64,000 nucleotides of DNA from Ptiloglossa arizonensis (taxonomy: Eukaryota; Arthropoda; Insecta; Hymenoptera; Colletidae): positions 3,348,001-3,412,000 of the forward strand of contig NC_135056.1 of the NCBI RefSeq assembly GCF_051014685.1. Direction: 5' to 3'. The notes under the pieces were generated by a model. It saw only the letters and a program-made list of their open reading frames with translations, had not been told where the DNA came from and ran no database searches. Shown in pieces: positions 1 to 11,085 of the stretch. How positions within the stretch are numbered: position 1 is the first letter of the stretch; the number at the start of each line of letters is the position of its first letter. The translations under genes and the position numbers were made by a program.

Positions 1-163
1 CTAATGGGAGTGATGCTGGTACGCCAAATACTCCAAGACCTGTTCTTTGGACACCAAGTCCTACAGAGCCAAGTAAAGACATTACGGGTCTAGACGCTCT
101 TGAAGGTCTTCTTATTGGACTTTATTCCGAAATATTCCATTGTCTTGCGGCTCTTATTAATAG
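1..163 (+). CDS. Mhcl: Myosin XVIII (Mhcl) motor domain, exon a (5' partial)
   Basis: This is the first visible exon of a class XVIII unconventional myosin, an actin-binding motor-like protein that in characterised relatives has little ATPase activity and acts as a cytoskeletal scaffold. The exon is open from base 3 and the window edge cuts its 5' end. It encodes a Ser/Thr/Pro-rich stretch and then GLDALEGLLIGLYSEIFHCL, matching the motor segment before switch II (myosins have an N-x-F-x-x-L...Y...LF..(L/I)V..IN type helix here). It ends ..INR with the donor AG|gtatgc in phase 2. The next exon completes the Arg codon exactly, which supports the splice. The identification rests on the whole seven-exon assembly: the order, phase and motifs of all exons agree with myosin XVIII. 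Confidence 0.85.
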
Positions 164-232
164 GTATGCCCATTTTTATTTATAGAATAAACAAGTGTAA
201 TAATAGTAATATTGTCTTTTATGTATTCACAG
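164..232 (+). other. Myosin intron a (69 bp)
   Basis: This short phase-2 intron has donor gtatgc at 164 and acceptor ttcacag ending at 232. The - strand ORF that overlaps it is a shadow of the flanking exons. Confidence 0.85.
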
Positions 233-415
233 ATCCATATCATCTTCTGTCCACACAGTAGCAACTTTACTGCTTTGCGATTCACCGGGTTTTCAGAATC
301 CCGCCACATGTGGAAGACAAACTGGAGCGTGTTTCGAAGACCTCTGTCATAATTATTTACACGAACGTTTGCAACTACTTTTTCATCACACAACATTGGT
401 GGCGCCGAAAGACAG
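233..415 (+). CDS. Mhcl: Myosin XVIII (Mhcl) exon b, switch II region
   Basis: The exon encodes LLLCDSPGFQNP, the class XVIII form of switch II; conventional myosins have DIxGFE here. It continues with FEDLCHNYLHERLQLLFHH, equivalent to the FEQLCINYTNEKLQQFFNH helix of muscle myosin. The altered switch II (no DIAGFE) is typical of class XVIII and agrees with its weak or absent ATPase. The acceptor is cacag|A (phase 2 entry) and the donor is GACAG|gtgctc (phase 2 exit). The reading frame is open throughout and joins to exon c as ..PKD-R-YVQEG.., corresponding to the short linker that precedes the relay region. This is the strongest single family marker in the window. Confidence 0.93.
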
Positions 416-531
416 GTGCTCATTTTGATCATACGATATGAATTAATTGTAATACTATTGCATTTTCCGCTATCCATATATCATTTCATTATCGTTACAC
501 TATATTATTACTAATTTCATTAACTTTATAA

Positions 532-735
532 ACAATTTATTTACAGCTTTCGGAGCTGCATCTGTTTACAAGTATCCCTTTTTTATCGGAACTTAATAGT
601 GAAATTGTCAAATTTAAATTTAGTTCAATTCTATTTCCGCTGGATCAATAATTCATTCAACGATGACTAATTATTTCCTTGAACAACATAGTAGGTAGAG
701 ATTGCAAACAGGTTATTCACAATATTCGTAATGTT
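532..735 (+). repeat. Diverged direct repeat, left copy (partner 10824-11038)
   Basis: This AT-rich block aligns collinearly with 10824-11038, with small gaps. Shared landmarks in order are ACAATTTRTTTACAG, TTTTTATYGGAACT, a TTCCRTT/TTTCCGCTRGA stretch, GAACAACAYARTAGG and AACAATATTYGYAAT. By eye the copies agree at roughly two of every three bases, so the duplication is old. No coding frame or terminal motif is evident. Confidence 0.6.
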
Positions 736-2080
736 GCCGCAGTCTCGACTGCGTTTTCAATGTTGTTACTTGAAAAACTAACTCTTTTAAAAGAAATCTA
801 ACACGAATACCTCTGTCTGAGAAAGGTGTATTACACGAACAAAACGAAAATCTTATATCTTTATGGCCTTAATTGACCTGCGAAGGTCTTATAGTCGCGT
901 CTGAGAAAACCATATAAATATCCTGAGAAAAATGCCGATACTTTCAGCATAAAGGGGCAAAATTCCTTCTTATCTGTAGAATGTTCATTTGCAAGAGTTT
1001 TGTTATCTCAGATCTCGGTCGTGCTTCTTGATCCTTAAACGCTTCTTTCTTGACATCTGTTATAGCGAATTCCCCATCATAATAAAAGGCACCCCTTCTC
1101 CCTTTCAAGTTGCACCATCAGTTATCAAAGAAGTATATCTATCCTCTATTATTGTGTACTGTCGTGTACCACTCTTCTTCATATTGGCTTTTGGAGACAT
1201 ACTCTTTCAGAACTTTTAAGTCAGAAGACGAATGTAACATCCGTAGTATGAGAACATATTTACACCTAATCTGTTTAATAAGTAGGAAAGAAAATTATCG
1301 CAACAAATAAAGAATCTCACTTTCTCCTTCTGCGAAGAAGCATCCTCTTTTTGGACGAAGACCGTCAAGCTTGTTAATTTCAGTTCATAAAATCGTTTAT
1401 AGGAACTACATAAAATTTTCCTTTATAAATAAAAATAAATTACATCTTAGCACTTGAAAGAAATGAAATGATGCAAAAGTAATTATCAGATGCATTTTCA
1501 TTATCTTTTCTTATTGAAACAAAATATTAATTTTCATCCAAGGGTGTACGTAACAAGCACTCATAAAAATCATTAGTGACAAGAGTTGCGCTAACTTTTA
1601 CCCAAAATAATAATAAATAAAGGTATCATATTCTCTCGTTCTTGTCAATGTTTTCATCTTGTTCAGTCTTGTAACGCTATAAAGGATTCATACGCGTTTT
1701 CTTAATTCTTAGCAATTTCATCAATTCTTCGAAGACGACAAATTGAAAACTTCTTCTGTTACTTGGTGATTCATCATCGCGATTAGATTTAGCTACTTCA
1801 TAACATCATCCATTAAAACCAAACGTATAGCAATTATTGGACAATGACTTCAAGAGATGTCCCACAACGTCCTGTACCACCTAATAAAATAGTGTCCCGA
1901 CATTATGATTATTCAAGTTTCTTGCACTCCATTGTTTTGTCTGCTTGTTTGTGTCCCAGCGAGGGAAGGATGAAAGAGTGAGCGTTTCTCTCCCTTTCTG
2001 CTGCTGGTATAGCCGCACGCGCTCACCAGTGTGGCAAGAAACAGTCCTCACTCGAAGCAACGATGTCGTTCGTTAGGTGA
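736..2080. other. Intronic DNA, nothing recognised
   Basis: This is AT-rich intron sequence without supported genes. The short ORFs around 989-1310 show no family resemblance or splice context. From about 1950 the sequence becomes more GC-rich as it approaches transposon-derived material. Confidence 0.5.
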
Positions 2081-2145
2081 GGCCATTAAAACCTCTGTCC
2101 AATCATTCTAGTAGGAATGACTGGACAGCCTCAGTTGGCTAAACC

Positions 2146-2278
2146 AGCTGTTGTTGCTACTACACTAGCATGGACTATCACTTGAGAACTTCTACCTCTC
2201 GTCTACCAGAATCTATCCTGCTCGCGTGACTCACAGCGGCTATTATAATAAACCGAGTGCGAGCCCACGAACAGATCT
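2146..2278 (+). repeat. Dispersed GC-richer repeat (partner 20921-21061)
   Basis: The block aligns in the same orientation with 20921-21061. Both begin with a CTGTTGYTACT stretch, pass through CTYRCGTGWCTC and WTTATWRTAAA, and end with GCGAGC..CAGAT. Both copies sit beside R1 relics but on opposite sides of the R1 C-terminal coding part, so the repeat may be a separate small element or R1-linked untranslated sequence. Its identity is unknown. Confidence 0.45.
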
Positions 2279-2849
2279 AACGGGGAAAGCCTTAACAGGA
2301 TGACAGCCACCTCGTAGAATTTAATCCTTTATCTCTAGTTGCTTATGGACTCGACGCAGCAGTGTGTCATGCTGTACCAGGAGGTGTCTAGGTCGTCCGA
2401 ATACACAAAGACTTCATATATAAAATTATCAAATAGGCCTCGTGTACAGGCGACAGACGGAACCCCTCTTTCGAGTTTCCCAATTGGGAAGGAGCTGACC
2501 CAGAGCGCCGACTCCTTTCTTCAACCGAGGTGCTAGGTGACCATAATGCTTTTCAAAATGTCAGCGATTTGTCAAAGATCAGTCTCAGATATTTGGGATT
2601 CCCGCCAAGATGTGTGGAAATTCAGTTTCACGGTCTTATGGAGCGCCATCTCCAGGCTAATCCTCCAGATCCGTACGACGATACAGTGGGCAACGTTAGC
2701 CTTGCGCCGTCGGGGAGATCTTCGTCACGTAGAATGATGTATTCTATCACAGATTCCTACGAAATCCTGAAATACACCTCTCTATCCTTCTTTCTGCACC
2801 GGCCGGGCTACGTGAACCTGTAATGTTGTAGAACGAGGCCGCGGCCATA

Positions 2850-3900
2850 CAGTTTCTTTCACTGCCGAGCATGATCCTTACCACGCCTGATAGCAAAAGG
2901 TGCTCTCGATTAATCTACTACACGGCGCTCATTAGCCCATGCAGGACACACCTCCAAGGTGTGTTGTGCCATGTCCTGGTTACCAGAACGATTCCAGGCG
3001 TATCGTTACTTCTTTTCCTATATTGCATAGTATTGTCCGAAGCAATCTTACCCGAACGGTACTTTCACCAATTCGGTAGCTGAGATCATCGAAATCTCTA
3101 TCCAGACACTGATAAGATTGAGAGGCCTGGCGTTTGAGAACTTTAGTCTCGCACCCAGCTAGCTTGCCTGCCGAAACCTGGTCATTTGGACTCCACGGGT
3201 TGGGGAGTAGCTGGCTCGACACAATTGTCCTTCATATACTCCTGAAAATACTGGTGGCTGTAGAGGATCAGTCCCAGATACTTCAACTGCGATTTCACCT
3301 CAACACTAATCTCACTTGGGGGGGGGGGGGGGGGGGGGGTCCCGATACGCGTGTACAACCATCTCTAATTGGCGATTAGAACATGATCTACCTTGATCCA
3401 TTCGACGATGCTCTGTGTAACACATACACACATCCTTGTGATCCTTGACAGCCGGCAATAGCATGTCATCAACACAACACATCAGGTTAATACAAACGGA
3501 GAAACATTTGACCCACAAAACGGTGTTGTAACCAAGGTTCCATAGCAGGGGTTCGTGCTAGGAACCCCAGAACACACCACTCTCCGTTCCGCCCCGTACT
3601 GGTCTGAATACTCCATCTCATCTACCGCGAAGATAGTCCTCGATTACTGCCCTTATATAGACACGGATTAATTGTCTCCTAAAGTAGGTTGCTAAAGTCA
3701 TCCCACCCTAAGAAATGGCTGTAATTGAGAAAGATCGAACGCGACGAGTCATGTCGATAGTCAACTGTCGCTTTTGTATCTCGAACTGGCACTCAGGTTG
3801 AGCCCATTCTACAGTAAATTCCGGATGACAATAAATTATAAGTTTTTCTTGAGACTTCTTCGGCTTTGATTGTAGAAAAAGAAAACCGAAGAAATGATTT
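2850..3900 (-). pseudogene. R1-clade non-LTR retrotransposon relic, reverse transcriptase and C-terminus
   Basis: Read on the - strand, pieces of an R1-type ORF2 protein appear in the correct order, with frameshifts and stops. A QFGFRKG-like motif (CQFEIQKRQLTID) lies near 3750-3790. An IEDYLRGR-like segment lies near 3630, followed by LLWNLGYNTVL (the GS.LGPLLWN region) near 3530-3560. The catalytic box is CVDDMLL near 3470; R1 normally has YADD, so Tyr-Ala is degraded to Cys-Val. QLKYLGLIL lies near 3275, RLLPN-like QLLPN near 3205, and the C-terminal QHTLEVCPAWA near 2950. A G22 run interrupts the coding region at 3318-3339. No 28S rDNA is seen next to it, so this is a dispersed or dead copy. 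It sits antisense within the myosin intron. Confidence 0.75.
3318..3339 (+). repeat. Poly(G) run of 22
   Basis: An uninterrupted G homopolymer lies inside the R1 relic, between the YxDD-box region and the following thumb segment. The length may be inaccurate because such runs sequence poorly. Confidence 0.8.
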
Positions 3901-4240
3901 TTTGGGCGGTTATCTATGTAATGGCATCTAGACGGACACGTTGTCTCGTCGCCATTCTTACCAGGGCTGTACGAAGGGCGGCCGTGATTTCTAATTTCAT
4001 GATTGCCCGTGATGCTCACGACTGTGCCCAATGGCCTGGGGACTGGAGGGTGGCTTATTTTCCGTCCTTCATTGGTGTAGTTCTTCAGAGTGCGAATCTG
4101 GGCTTGTGGAGAGGTGGAGGCGGTTAGGAGATTTGGATAGGTAGAAGAGTGAAGTGAGGGACGGGTGGGGGAGGGGGGGAGGGCACTTTGTTTTGCGATC
4201 TCCGTCTTGGCGCTTACACCCCTCATCCGCATCTTTCCTT
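3901..4240. other. GC-rich block, possible 5' extension of the R1 relic
   Basis: The - strand stays open from about 4232 into the reverse transcriptase segment, but the upstream part is low-complexity (Pro/Ser/Thr-rich) and has no recognised motif. The + strand is purine-rich around 4090-4190. It may be degraded R1 sequence or another insertion. Confidence 0.35.
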
Positions 4241-6345
4241 TTAATGTTCCCCCCTTCCGGTTCCCTTATTGCTTTCTTCTTAGTAAGTGGCAGCATAGGA
4301 TTCCAGTTGATTACTTCATTTGGATACTGTTGCTCTAAACGTTTCTGTTTTCAGCACATTGAAGAGATCTTATACTTTTTTTGACATTTCTCAAAAAAGT
4401 CATGCGGTTTTAATTTCTAATTATTAGATTTTGAGAAAAATTGAAAAATCAACTCTTAAGATTCCATAGTTCCAGTAACTAACCATATTCCATAGTTCTT
4501 GGTTCTAGTGACAACAGCTTTTAAGGGGTGTCGCTATTACAAGTCGTAAAAGACATGCTTTGTGATTTTCTGTAGAGGAAGTATATACTTTTATATTGTA
4601 TTATATATACTATATATACAAGAAGAATATTGCAAAATCGAATAAGAAGATAAACATCGCTAAAGACAATTTGAGAGACAGGATTTTGCGCATAAAAATA
4701 TTCTTTTAATAACTAAAAAATGATTCTATGAGCTATAGACATTATATTTATACAATTATACAGTATGTTTCGTTAAGTGTTAGGTCTGATCTACACGTTG
4801 AGCTCGGCGCTCTACCCACAATGTACCATTTCTTAATCACTCCTGCCACGTTAAGGCGAAAGTGAGGTGGAATGAGAACGAGCTAGGAAACTGAATGTTA
4901 GCAATAAATAGTGCAAGATAAACAAAACACTGAATATTTATGTCGCACTGTCTTTCGAACCCTTGACAATCCGTTCTTCGCGTGCAATGTTTCGTCTGTT
5001 TCGTTCTGACTCGCTCTTATTTCGTCTTACTCTAGTCTTTGCCAAGAAAGAAGCGAGAAACGACCACTCGTGTCTTCTCTATGTTAAAAAGCTCGCATTG
5101 GATCCAGGCTGTGAGTTCCTAAGAAATAAACACTGAAGATATGGTATTTATCTACAGATGGGCACTTTTGTGGAGAATGATTGTACAGACTACAATAATA
5201 CTTGGGACAGATCTCCCAGAGTGCATCGAGTGGTGGTGGGCGCACGATAAATTTACTATGTAGAATGCAAGTGGGTAAGTTACCCACGTAACCGAAAGCA
5301 GTACGTTCTTGCCATAATTTATGAAAATCCAGAAGACCGTATCAAAACTAACCTGACGAAAGTTCCAAATAGAAAGAAGAATGAATGTCACGTTCAATAT
5401 ACAATATTGCCCTAAAAAATCACCTACACACAGAAACACATGTACATGATTTATGATTGTTCCATTCGCAATTGTCCACTAACAAATCCTCATGGACACC
5501 ATACCGTCCAGGGAAATACACATACATATGTACTACAATTATTTTAATCGCGAGGATCTATTAATATGTATTGCACATATTGCAGTTGTCCCATATTGAC
5601 TATTTCCACTATAATATTCCCATAGTCGTATATCAGACTGTTTAAACACATATTTACACCGCAATGATTTTATTAGCATGTGTGCACGCACCGCAATGAT
5701 CTCTTTCGCAAGCGTTAACTCTACATTCTGCAACTTAAATACAAACAAAAATGTTATAATGCTGCGTATGGACAGGAAACGTTATACGTTTTGTAAACAA
5801 TTTGCTTTCTACAATTCAGTTAAAGTTTTAGTATACATTCTCTAGGTCTGTTTTTTTGTTCTTGTTTTTACTCACAAATAAAATGACCGTAATGCTTGTG
5901 TGTATTTCATTACACAGTATGGCGCACATCTGTAAGGATTTTTTAATGAACAATTGCAACCGAGACAGTTACGGTGCGGGCAATACACATTGATACTCGC
6001 GAGTAAAATAATTGTGATGTATGTGTGTGTTTTAGTAGCATTCAGGGCTGGGACTGATCACTCCTCATCGAAGGGTTTAAGCTATAGATCTCCATGCTGC
6101 GTTTTCAGAGGACTGAGTGATGATGAAATCTGTGAGTAAAGCGTAATTTCGATGTTTCGAGAAACAAGTTCAGTTATGTGGAACATGCAGTATTGCACAT
6201 TATTGAAACGTTTAAAAAGAGATGATTTTTACGAACAGCTGCGTTTTAAGAGGTTCTGTGGGTCACCGAGTCGCGCACGGAGTAGGGGAGAGTGGAGGAA
6301 TCACGACTACTTGAACCCAATAGCACGAAAAAAGTCTGTGTTGTC
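4241..6345. other. Intronic AT-rich DNA, nothing recognised
   Basis: No supported gene or element was found. An alternating AT stretch lies near 4590-4620, and a somewhat more complex block lies at 5080-5450. ORFs here are short and lack family similarity. Confidence 0.4.
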
Positions 6346-6751
6346 AGATTTATCTTATTTTCATGTTCAGTATATCTAACATTTTGAAAGCAATATTAAA
6401 GAAAAGAGAAAACTGAGCTTTGACCAGGATTTGTTTACGTTGTAGATAATTGTGGTCAGAATTTTCCCCATAGGTTTTAGATAGGGGAAACAACATTACA
6501 TTTGTTTTGTTATTTAAACGGAATTGTGATTTTCTACAATAGAAGAGATAAATAAGATTTATCTTATTTTCATGTTCAGTATATCTAACATTTTGAAAGC
6601 AATATTAAAGAAAAGAGAAAACTGAGCTTTGACCAGGATTTTTTTACGTTGTAGATAATTGTGGTCAGAATTTTCCCCATAGGTTTTAGATAGGGGAAAC
6701 AACATTAAATTTCTTTTGTTATTTAAACGGAATTGTGATTTTCTACAATAT
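6346..6751 (+). repeat. Tandem duplication, 209 bp period, two copies
   Basis: Copy 1 is 6346-6554 and copy 2 runs from 6555 to about 6751. Both begin AGATTTATCTTATTTTCATG and end in GATTTTCTACAATA. Only a few substitutions separate them (for example ggatttgtttacg versus ggatttttttacg), so the duplication is recent compared with the surrounding relics. The unit is non-coding. Confidence 0.9.
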
Positions 6752-7880
6752 TGGCATAGAGGAAGTAAATGCTTTCTGCGTTTCCTTTTCTTTATTTTCG
6801 TTCTAATGGTAAAATACCAATGATCTGACGAGTCAAAGTAATACTTATATTTTTTATTTTTTATTTCGTTGAAAAAGTTACAACATAAACGTTAAAAACA
6901 TTTGCTCGTATATACCAACTAAATACATCAGCTTGTCATAGCGAATCGTTCCAAACTACCTTACTTGATTGGAAGTAGAGTAAAGCATGAAACGAAATAG
7001 GTTTGAACAAAGGAGTATTGTTTAAACCTTGATTTCTGAGTGATGGACATTTCTCATTGACTGAAATTCATCCACTCACCCCTACTGATCGCACATACCG
7101 TCAACAGCATCGAAAGAAATATGTGTTTAATATCATATTTTCAATAGAATAAATCACCCATATAAATTATTAGATACATCATATTTTATTAACATATTCA
7201 TTTTTAAACAATGTATATAAAAATAATACGTAATTTTTACCTAACTTCAATTTAAAGTACTCGTTTATTAATTACAAATTATGACTACTAGTCGTCAAAA
7301 TCTTACACAATGATTAATAGGACAAATATTGAAAGTGTTTTAAGTAATATTTATTTCTTATGGTATAATACTTCTTATGGTCCATTCGCTCGTTTCAAAT
7401 TAAGGGCTGGTATGTCTAAACTTAGATAGCTGTCACAATCTCTGATGTACAATGATTTTTGTAAAAGTAACGACATTGACTTATGATTTGGGGTTTGTTG
7501 GACTCTGCTATTGCAATGATGTGTATGCATGCTGACTTTCCTTTGTACAATAATGAAATAATAGAAAGGTAGAACATCAATCAAATATATTGAAACTTAA
7601 CTTTTACATAGAACACGGAAAAAGTCTCTAATGACGGAACAAATTAGACACGACTTTTCAAATTATTTTATTAATGATGGGAGAATAAAAGAGACCTGGA
7701 AAAAATGCAGGGCAAAATGGCGACACCTCCTCTTCAAGGTAGGCAACTAAGCGAGATCTACATAGAGAGTCATTCATTGGCCGATATCGAATAAACAGTT
7801 ATCACTAAATAGTAATAGTTTTGATCACGCATAGAGTAGGTACATACATGTAAGTATGAATGTGATTCTGGACACGATTA
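6752..7880. other. Intronic AT-rich DNA, nothing recognised
   Basis: No gene, element end or repeat could be supported. A - strand 69-residue ORF at 7375-7584 has no recognisable family. Confidence 0.4.
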
Positions 7881-7884
7881 CAGA

Positions 7885-8725
7885 CCCTGTAACTTTTACT
7901 TTTTCACCTAATCCATTTCAATGTTTATTTCGACTTATCTGTTTTTACTCCACTTCCCTTTTTATTTCTCTCATCTTATTCCGTATTTTCTACCCTCTTC
8001 CCTTTGTCTTCTACATATAATCCTTTTCTCGTTTCATCTTTAAATTGACTAGGTAATCCTTTAGTTACTTTATCTCCCTCTCACATTAAGATGGTCTCCT
8101 TTCAAAAGATTCTAACTCCTTCTCTCCTTAGCTCCATCACTCAAACCTTCTCCCTTTTCTCTGATAGCTTTTTCTACTACTACACTTTTCTCTTTTTTCT
8201 ATCACTTCCTCCTTCTTCCATTACCTTTTAACCGCTCTCTACTCATCTTTTCCAAAAGATAAACCATGAACTATATTTTCTATTCTATTTATCTTTCACT
8301 TATAATTTCTTATCATTTCTCTAGATATCTCCTGCTCCTGTCTTCTCTTTCAGTTCTCGTTAATGACTTGTTACTTCTTTTGCCTTCTATCGAACTCATC
8401 GTTTTACTTCTTACCTAATTATATCGTTTCGTACATATGTCTTTTTCATATCTGTCACCTACTGTTTCCTCTGCACTTCCTATTCAACATTACCTACCTT
8501 TTCTTTTCCCTTTCTATCTTATACATTCTCGTATTTTCTTTAATTTCTTTCTAAATACGAAACCACCTACCTATCCTCACTTCTCACTCTATTTTTTCTG
8601 AATTCTTACTCTTTGATATTTCCCGTAACATCCCTACTGACTCTTGCCTACCATTTATTTCTCGTTCACTCTATGTCCCTGTTCGTTTTCCTCGACCTCT
8701 CCCTACATACATCAAATCCATTACA
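7885..8725 (+). repeat. Pyrimidine-rich block, about 840 bp
   Basis: The + strand is dominated by C and T (TTTCTC, CTTCC, TCTCC and similar words) over about 840 bp, and purine runs are almost absent. There is no short fixed repeat unit. The 63-residue ORF inside it is a by-product of low complexity (Phe/Leu/Ser-rich) and is not called a gene. Confidence 0.6.
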
Positions 8726-8939
8726 ATCAAGCCAGAAAGCATAGTTTGAAAGGAAACCCGATCAAAGTTGCAACTGGATAATGCTTTTGTTTTTCAAAAA
8801 TTCGCATGTGAAGAAAAAATTAAAAAATAAATCAAAATAAGAGTTAACGTGAGGTTAGCTCAGGACCTGGTGACATAATCTGTGTTAGAATTAGTATGTA
8901 ACGTATTGCTGATTTCTGAACCATATAGGGCGGTGAATC

Positions 8940-9310
8940 CGTGTGTAGCAGATTTCTACACTAGCGAGAATTCCTATGGAATGATCCACGAGAAGAATGA
9001 ACATTTGTAGCTACAATTGTTCACCAAATATCAAACTAGAGGAATTTGTAAAGTTTATAGAAGTACTGGAAGTGTTAATAGAGGATGCTAATACGAAGTT
9101 AATACCATCGTCTTTATTGTTAAGAATATTAGTTGGGCACTATTTATCACAATCGGTGATGAGCTCCAAGAGTAGGAAATTTCGAGATTAGCAACGATAA
9201 GAGCCCTTAAAATTAAGAAAGCCGTGAATTTGGACGTGATATTGGAAGAAATCATTAGATGATTTTTCTTGGACATTTTGTCTGTCGATAAGTTATCGGT
9301 GGAATGAAAG
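8940..9310 (+). pseudogene. Possible R1/jockey-type endonuclease domain scrap
   Basis: An open stretch from 8997 reads CSPNIKLEEFVKFIEVLEVL, close to the Y.SPN..LE.(Y/F)..FL..L segment of non-LTR retrotransposon endonuclease domains. In intact elements this lies just before the VAGDFNAK motif, and here that motif is not recognisable. If the assignment is right, this is a + strand relic, opposite in orientation to the three R1 C-terminal relics in the window. The match is short, so confidence is moderate. Confidence 0.4.
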
Positions 9311-9644
9311 TCACACCGTTTAGTGCTTTTAAATAAAACTGGAGAACGAAGGTTTGAATTCTTGTTCTGACTAATAAGTGCAACAATGTTTTATCAAAAT
9401 GTGGAAATATAATACATCAGCAAAGAGCGAATTGTAAAATGTTTGAATGAAGAGGGGTTTGCGTATAATCGGTGCAAATTTATAAAAGAACAAATTACAG
9501 TAGTTACGCTCAATAGTATATTACACAAGACTAATTAGACGAGAAAGAGATATTTGGTGTTTATGCTAGTCACCTTTGAGTAGGAGTATGATATTGAATG
9601 CAGTATTATTAGAATTGTAGGTGGAGACAGAATTTTTCACAGTA

Positions 9645-9731
9645 ATAGGTTGCCCAATAAGTATTGTCGTTATAAGTGTCGTAGTATTTTTTTACAATGG
9701 AAAAAACGACAAAACTTATCGAACAACTTAG
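9645..9731. mobile_element. 87 bp mariner-type MITE with TA target duplication
   Basis: The left end ATAGGTTGCCCAATAAG.. and the right end ..CTTATCGAACAACTTAG form terminal inverted repeats of about 27 bp (the inner part includes TGTCGTT / AACGACA). TA dinucleotides flank both ends (9643-9644 and 9732-9733). The element is almost nothing but its two termini. The same terminus family occurs at 26321 and 43479. Confidence 0.75.
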
Positions 9732-10823
9732 TATATGATGGTGTTTCGAACTTTCTCCTATGATATATATCAGAGAAATGTCTCAATATTGTGGCAGAGA
9801 TAATGAAGATGCTTTTAATTAGAAAAATAATTACGAAACTTAAGAATTAATATACTTGCCTTCGATTATATTCATAACTGTAAGATACGCGTTATAAATA
9901 TGTATGATAGGGCCAATTAATTTATTGGTGCAATGTTCGGAGAACTATCGAACACAAGGAGGCTAGGTATAGAATCAAGATTGTTGTACTATTACGTATG
10001 TGGGAATCTATCGTACTCTAAGGATCTATTATATAATTTTTGGAATTAAGGAACAAGTCATCTCGTAAATTAATTAAGCGATAGTTACGTTGTGTGCGCG
10101 AAAATCGGAGTGACTTCGGCAGATCTAAATATTCAGGTGAGGAGACAGTTGGAAAGAAAATTGAGAACAAAGGGAGAGGCCAAAGAAAGAGATTATCGAC
10201 GAAGTCAAAAGAGAAACTATACAAGCTTGACCATTACTTATAATTTACACTGGACTTTCATATCACGCAATCTTTAACGAACCATGACTGCCTTATAAAT
10301 ATTAAACGAAAAATTCGAAAGGCGGAGGTAGCGATGTGCCACTGTTGTAGATTGACAATATACCATTTATTTATTATTTATCCGTTTTATTTAGTTAACT
10401 AATTTCTATCTTTTACTTCTATTTTCTATACTAGTAATTTTCTTCCTTGTTTAATTCGTCTAGTAGAATGCAAATAATCATCTAATTTCGGCTCTGTGTG
10501 TGTGTGTGTACACAAAAGAGCTGTGTATTAGTTTCGTGGCAACTCATTCATACCGGAAGCTGAATAGGTACCGGTCATGTACTGTTTACACAGTTCTGGA
10601 GAAGTATAAGGAGGTGGAGGATTTAAATATTTAAAAAGAAGACATAATCAGTTCTGCATTAAACTAATTCTCAAAGTTCTGCTGCTGCTTTGCAATTATG
10701 TCACCATTTTTCTTTACAGGTTTTCGAATACGTTTTGAAGGATGTTGTCTCCTTTACTCGAAGACCCAATTCAAAATCTACTTTTATATTGTATTTTCCA
10801 TTGTTTTTGTCCATCATTGTATT
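9732..10823. other. Intronic AT-rich DNA, nothing recognised
   Basis: Contains a short TG run near 10496-10508. ORFs at 10018-10277 on both strands overlap each other and show no family resemblance. Confidence 0.4.
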
Positions 10824-11038
10824 ACAATTTGTTTACAGTTTAGAAAACTTTAACTTCATAATGTGGACACATATCTCTTTTTATTGGAACTCATCAGAAA
10901 CTATTGAATTCAGATTCCATTTTATTTTGTTTTCGCTAGACAAATGATTTCGTAAGGATCTTTCTTGACTTCTTTTTTTCCCCTAAACAACACAATAGGC
11001 AGAAATTGTAAACAGTGTGTTAACAATATTTGCAATTA
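10824..11038 (+). repeat. Diverged direct repeat, right copy (partner 532-735)
   Basis: This is the same-orientation counterpart of 532-735 and ends about 48 bp before the acceptor of myosin exon c. The landmarks are given under the left copy. The near-equal lengths and terminal placement could reflect an LTR-like pair, a segmental duplication, or a duplicated ancestral intron end. Confidence 0.6.
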
Positions 11039-11085
11039 TTCTATTAAGATGATCCATTAATATAATTAATGTACTTCAAACTTAG

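Larger units (their letters stand above)
416..11085 (+). other. Myosin intron b, about 10.7 kb, transposon-filled
   Basis: Donor gtgctc is at 416 and acceptor acttag ends at 11085, both in phase 2. The intron holds an R1 relic, duplications, a MITE and a pyrimidine-rich block, all listed separately. I found no further myosin exon in it. A diverged direct repeat (532-735 and 10824-11038) lies near its two ends. Confidence 0.85.

Noticed and set aside
157..477. 106-residue - strand ORF
   Set aside because: It is the antisense shadow of myosin exons a and b, whose + strand frame, splice sites and motifs are convincing.
989..1310. Two overlapping + strand ORFs in the first long intron
   Set aside because: They lack family similarity, splice context or codon-like composition, and lie in AT-rich intron DNA.
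2040..2090. ATG TCG TTC GTT AG|gtgagg as an alternative myosin first exon
   Set aside because: The segment lies at the edge of transposon-derived GC-rich DNA and gives only a few codons; no promoter or transcript support can be seen.
8363..8554. 63-residue hydrophobic ORF resembling a membrane protein
   Set aside because: It is a by-product of the C/T-rich block, which yields Phe/Leu/Ser codons in all frames.
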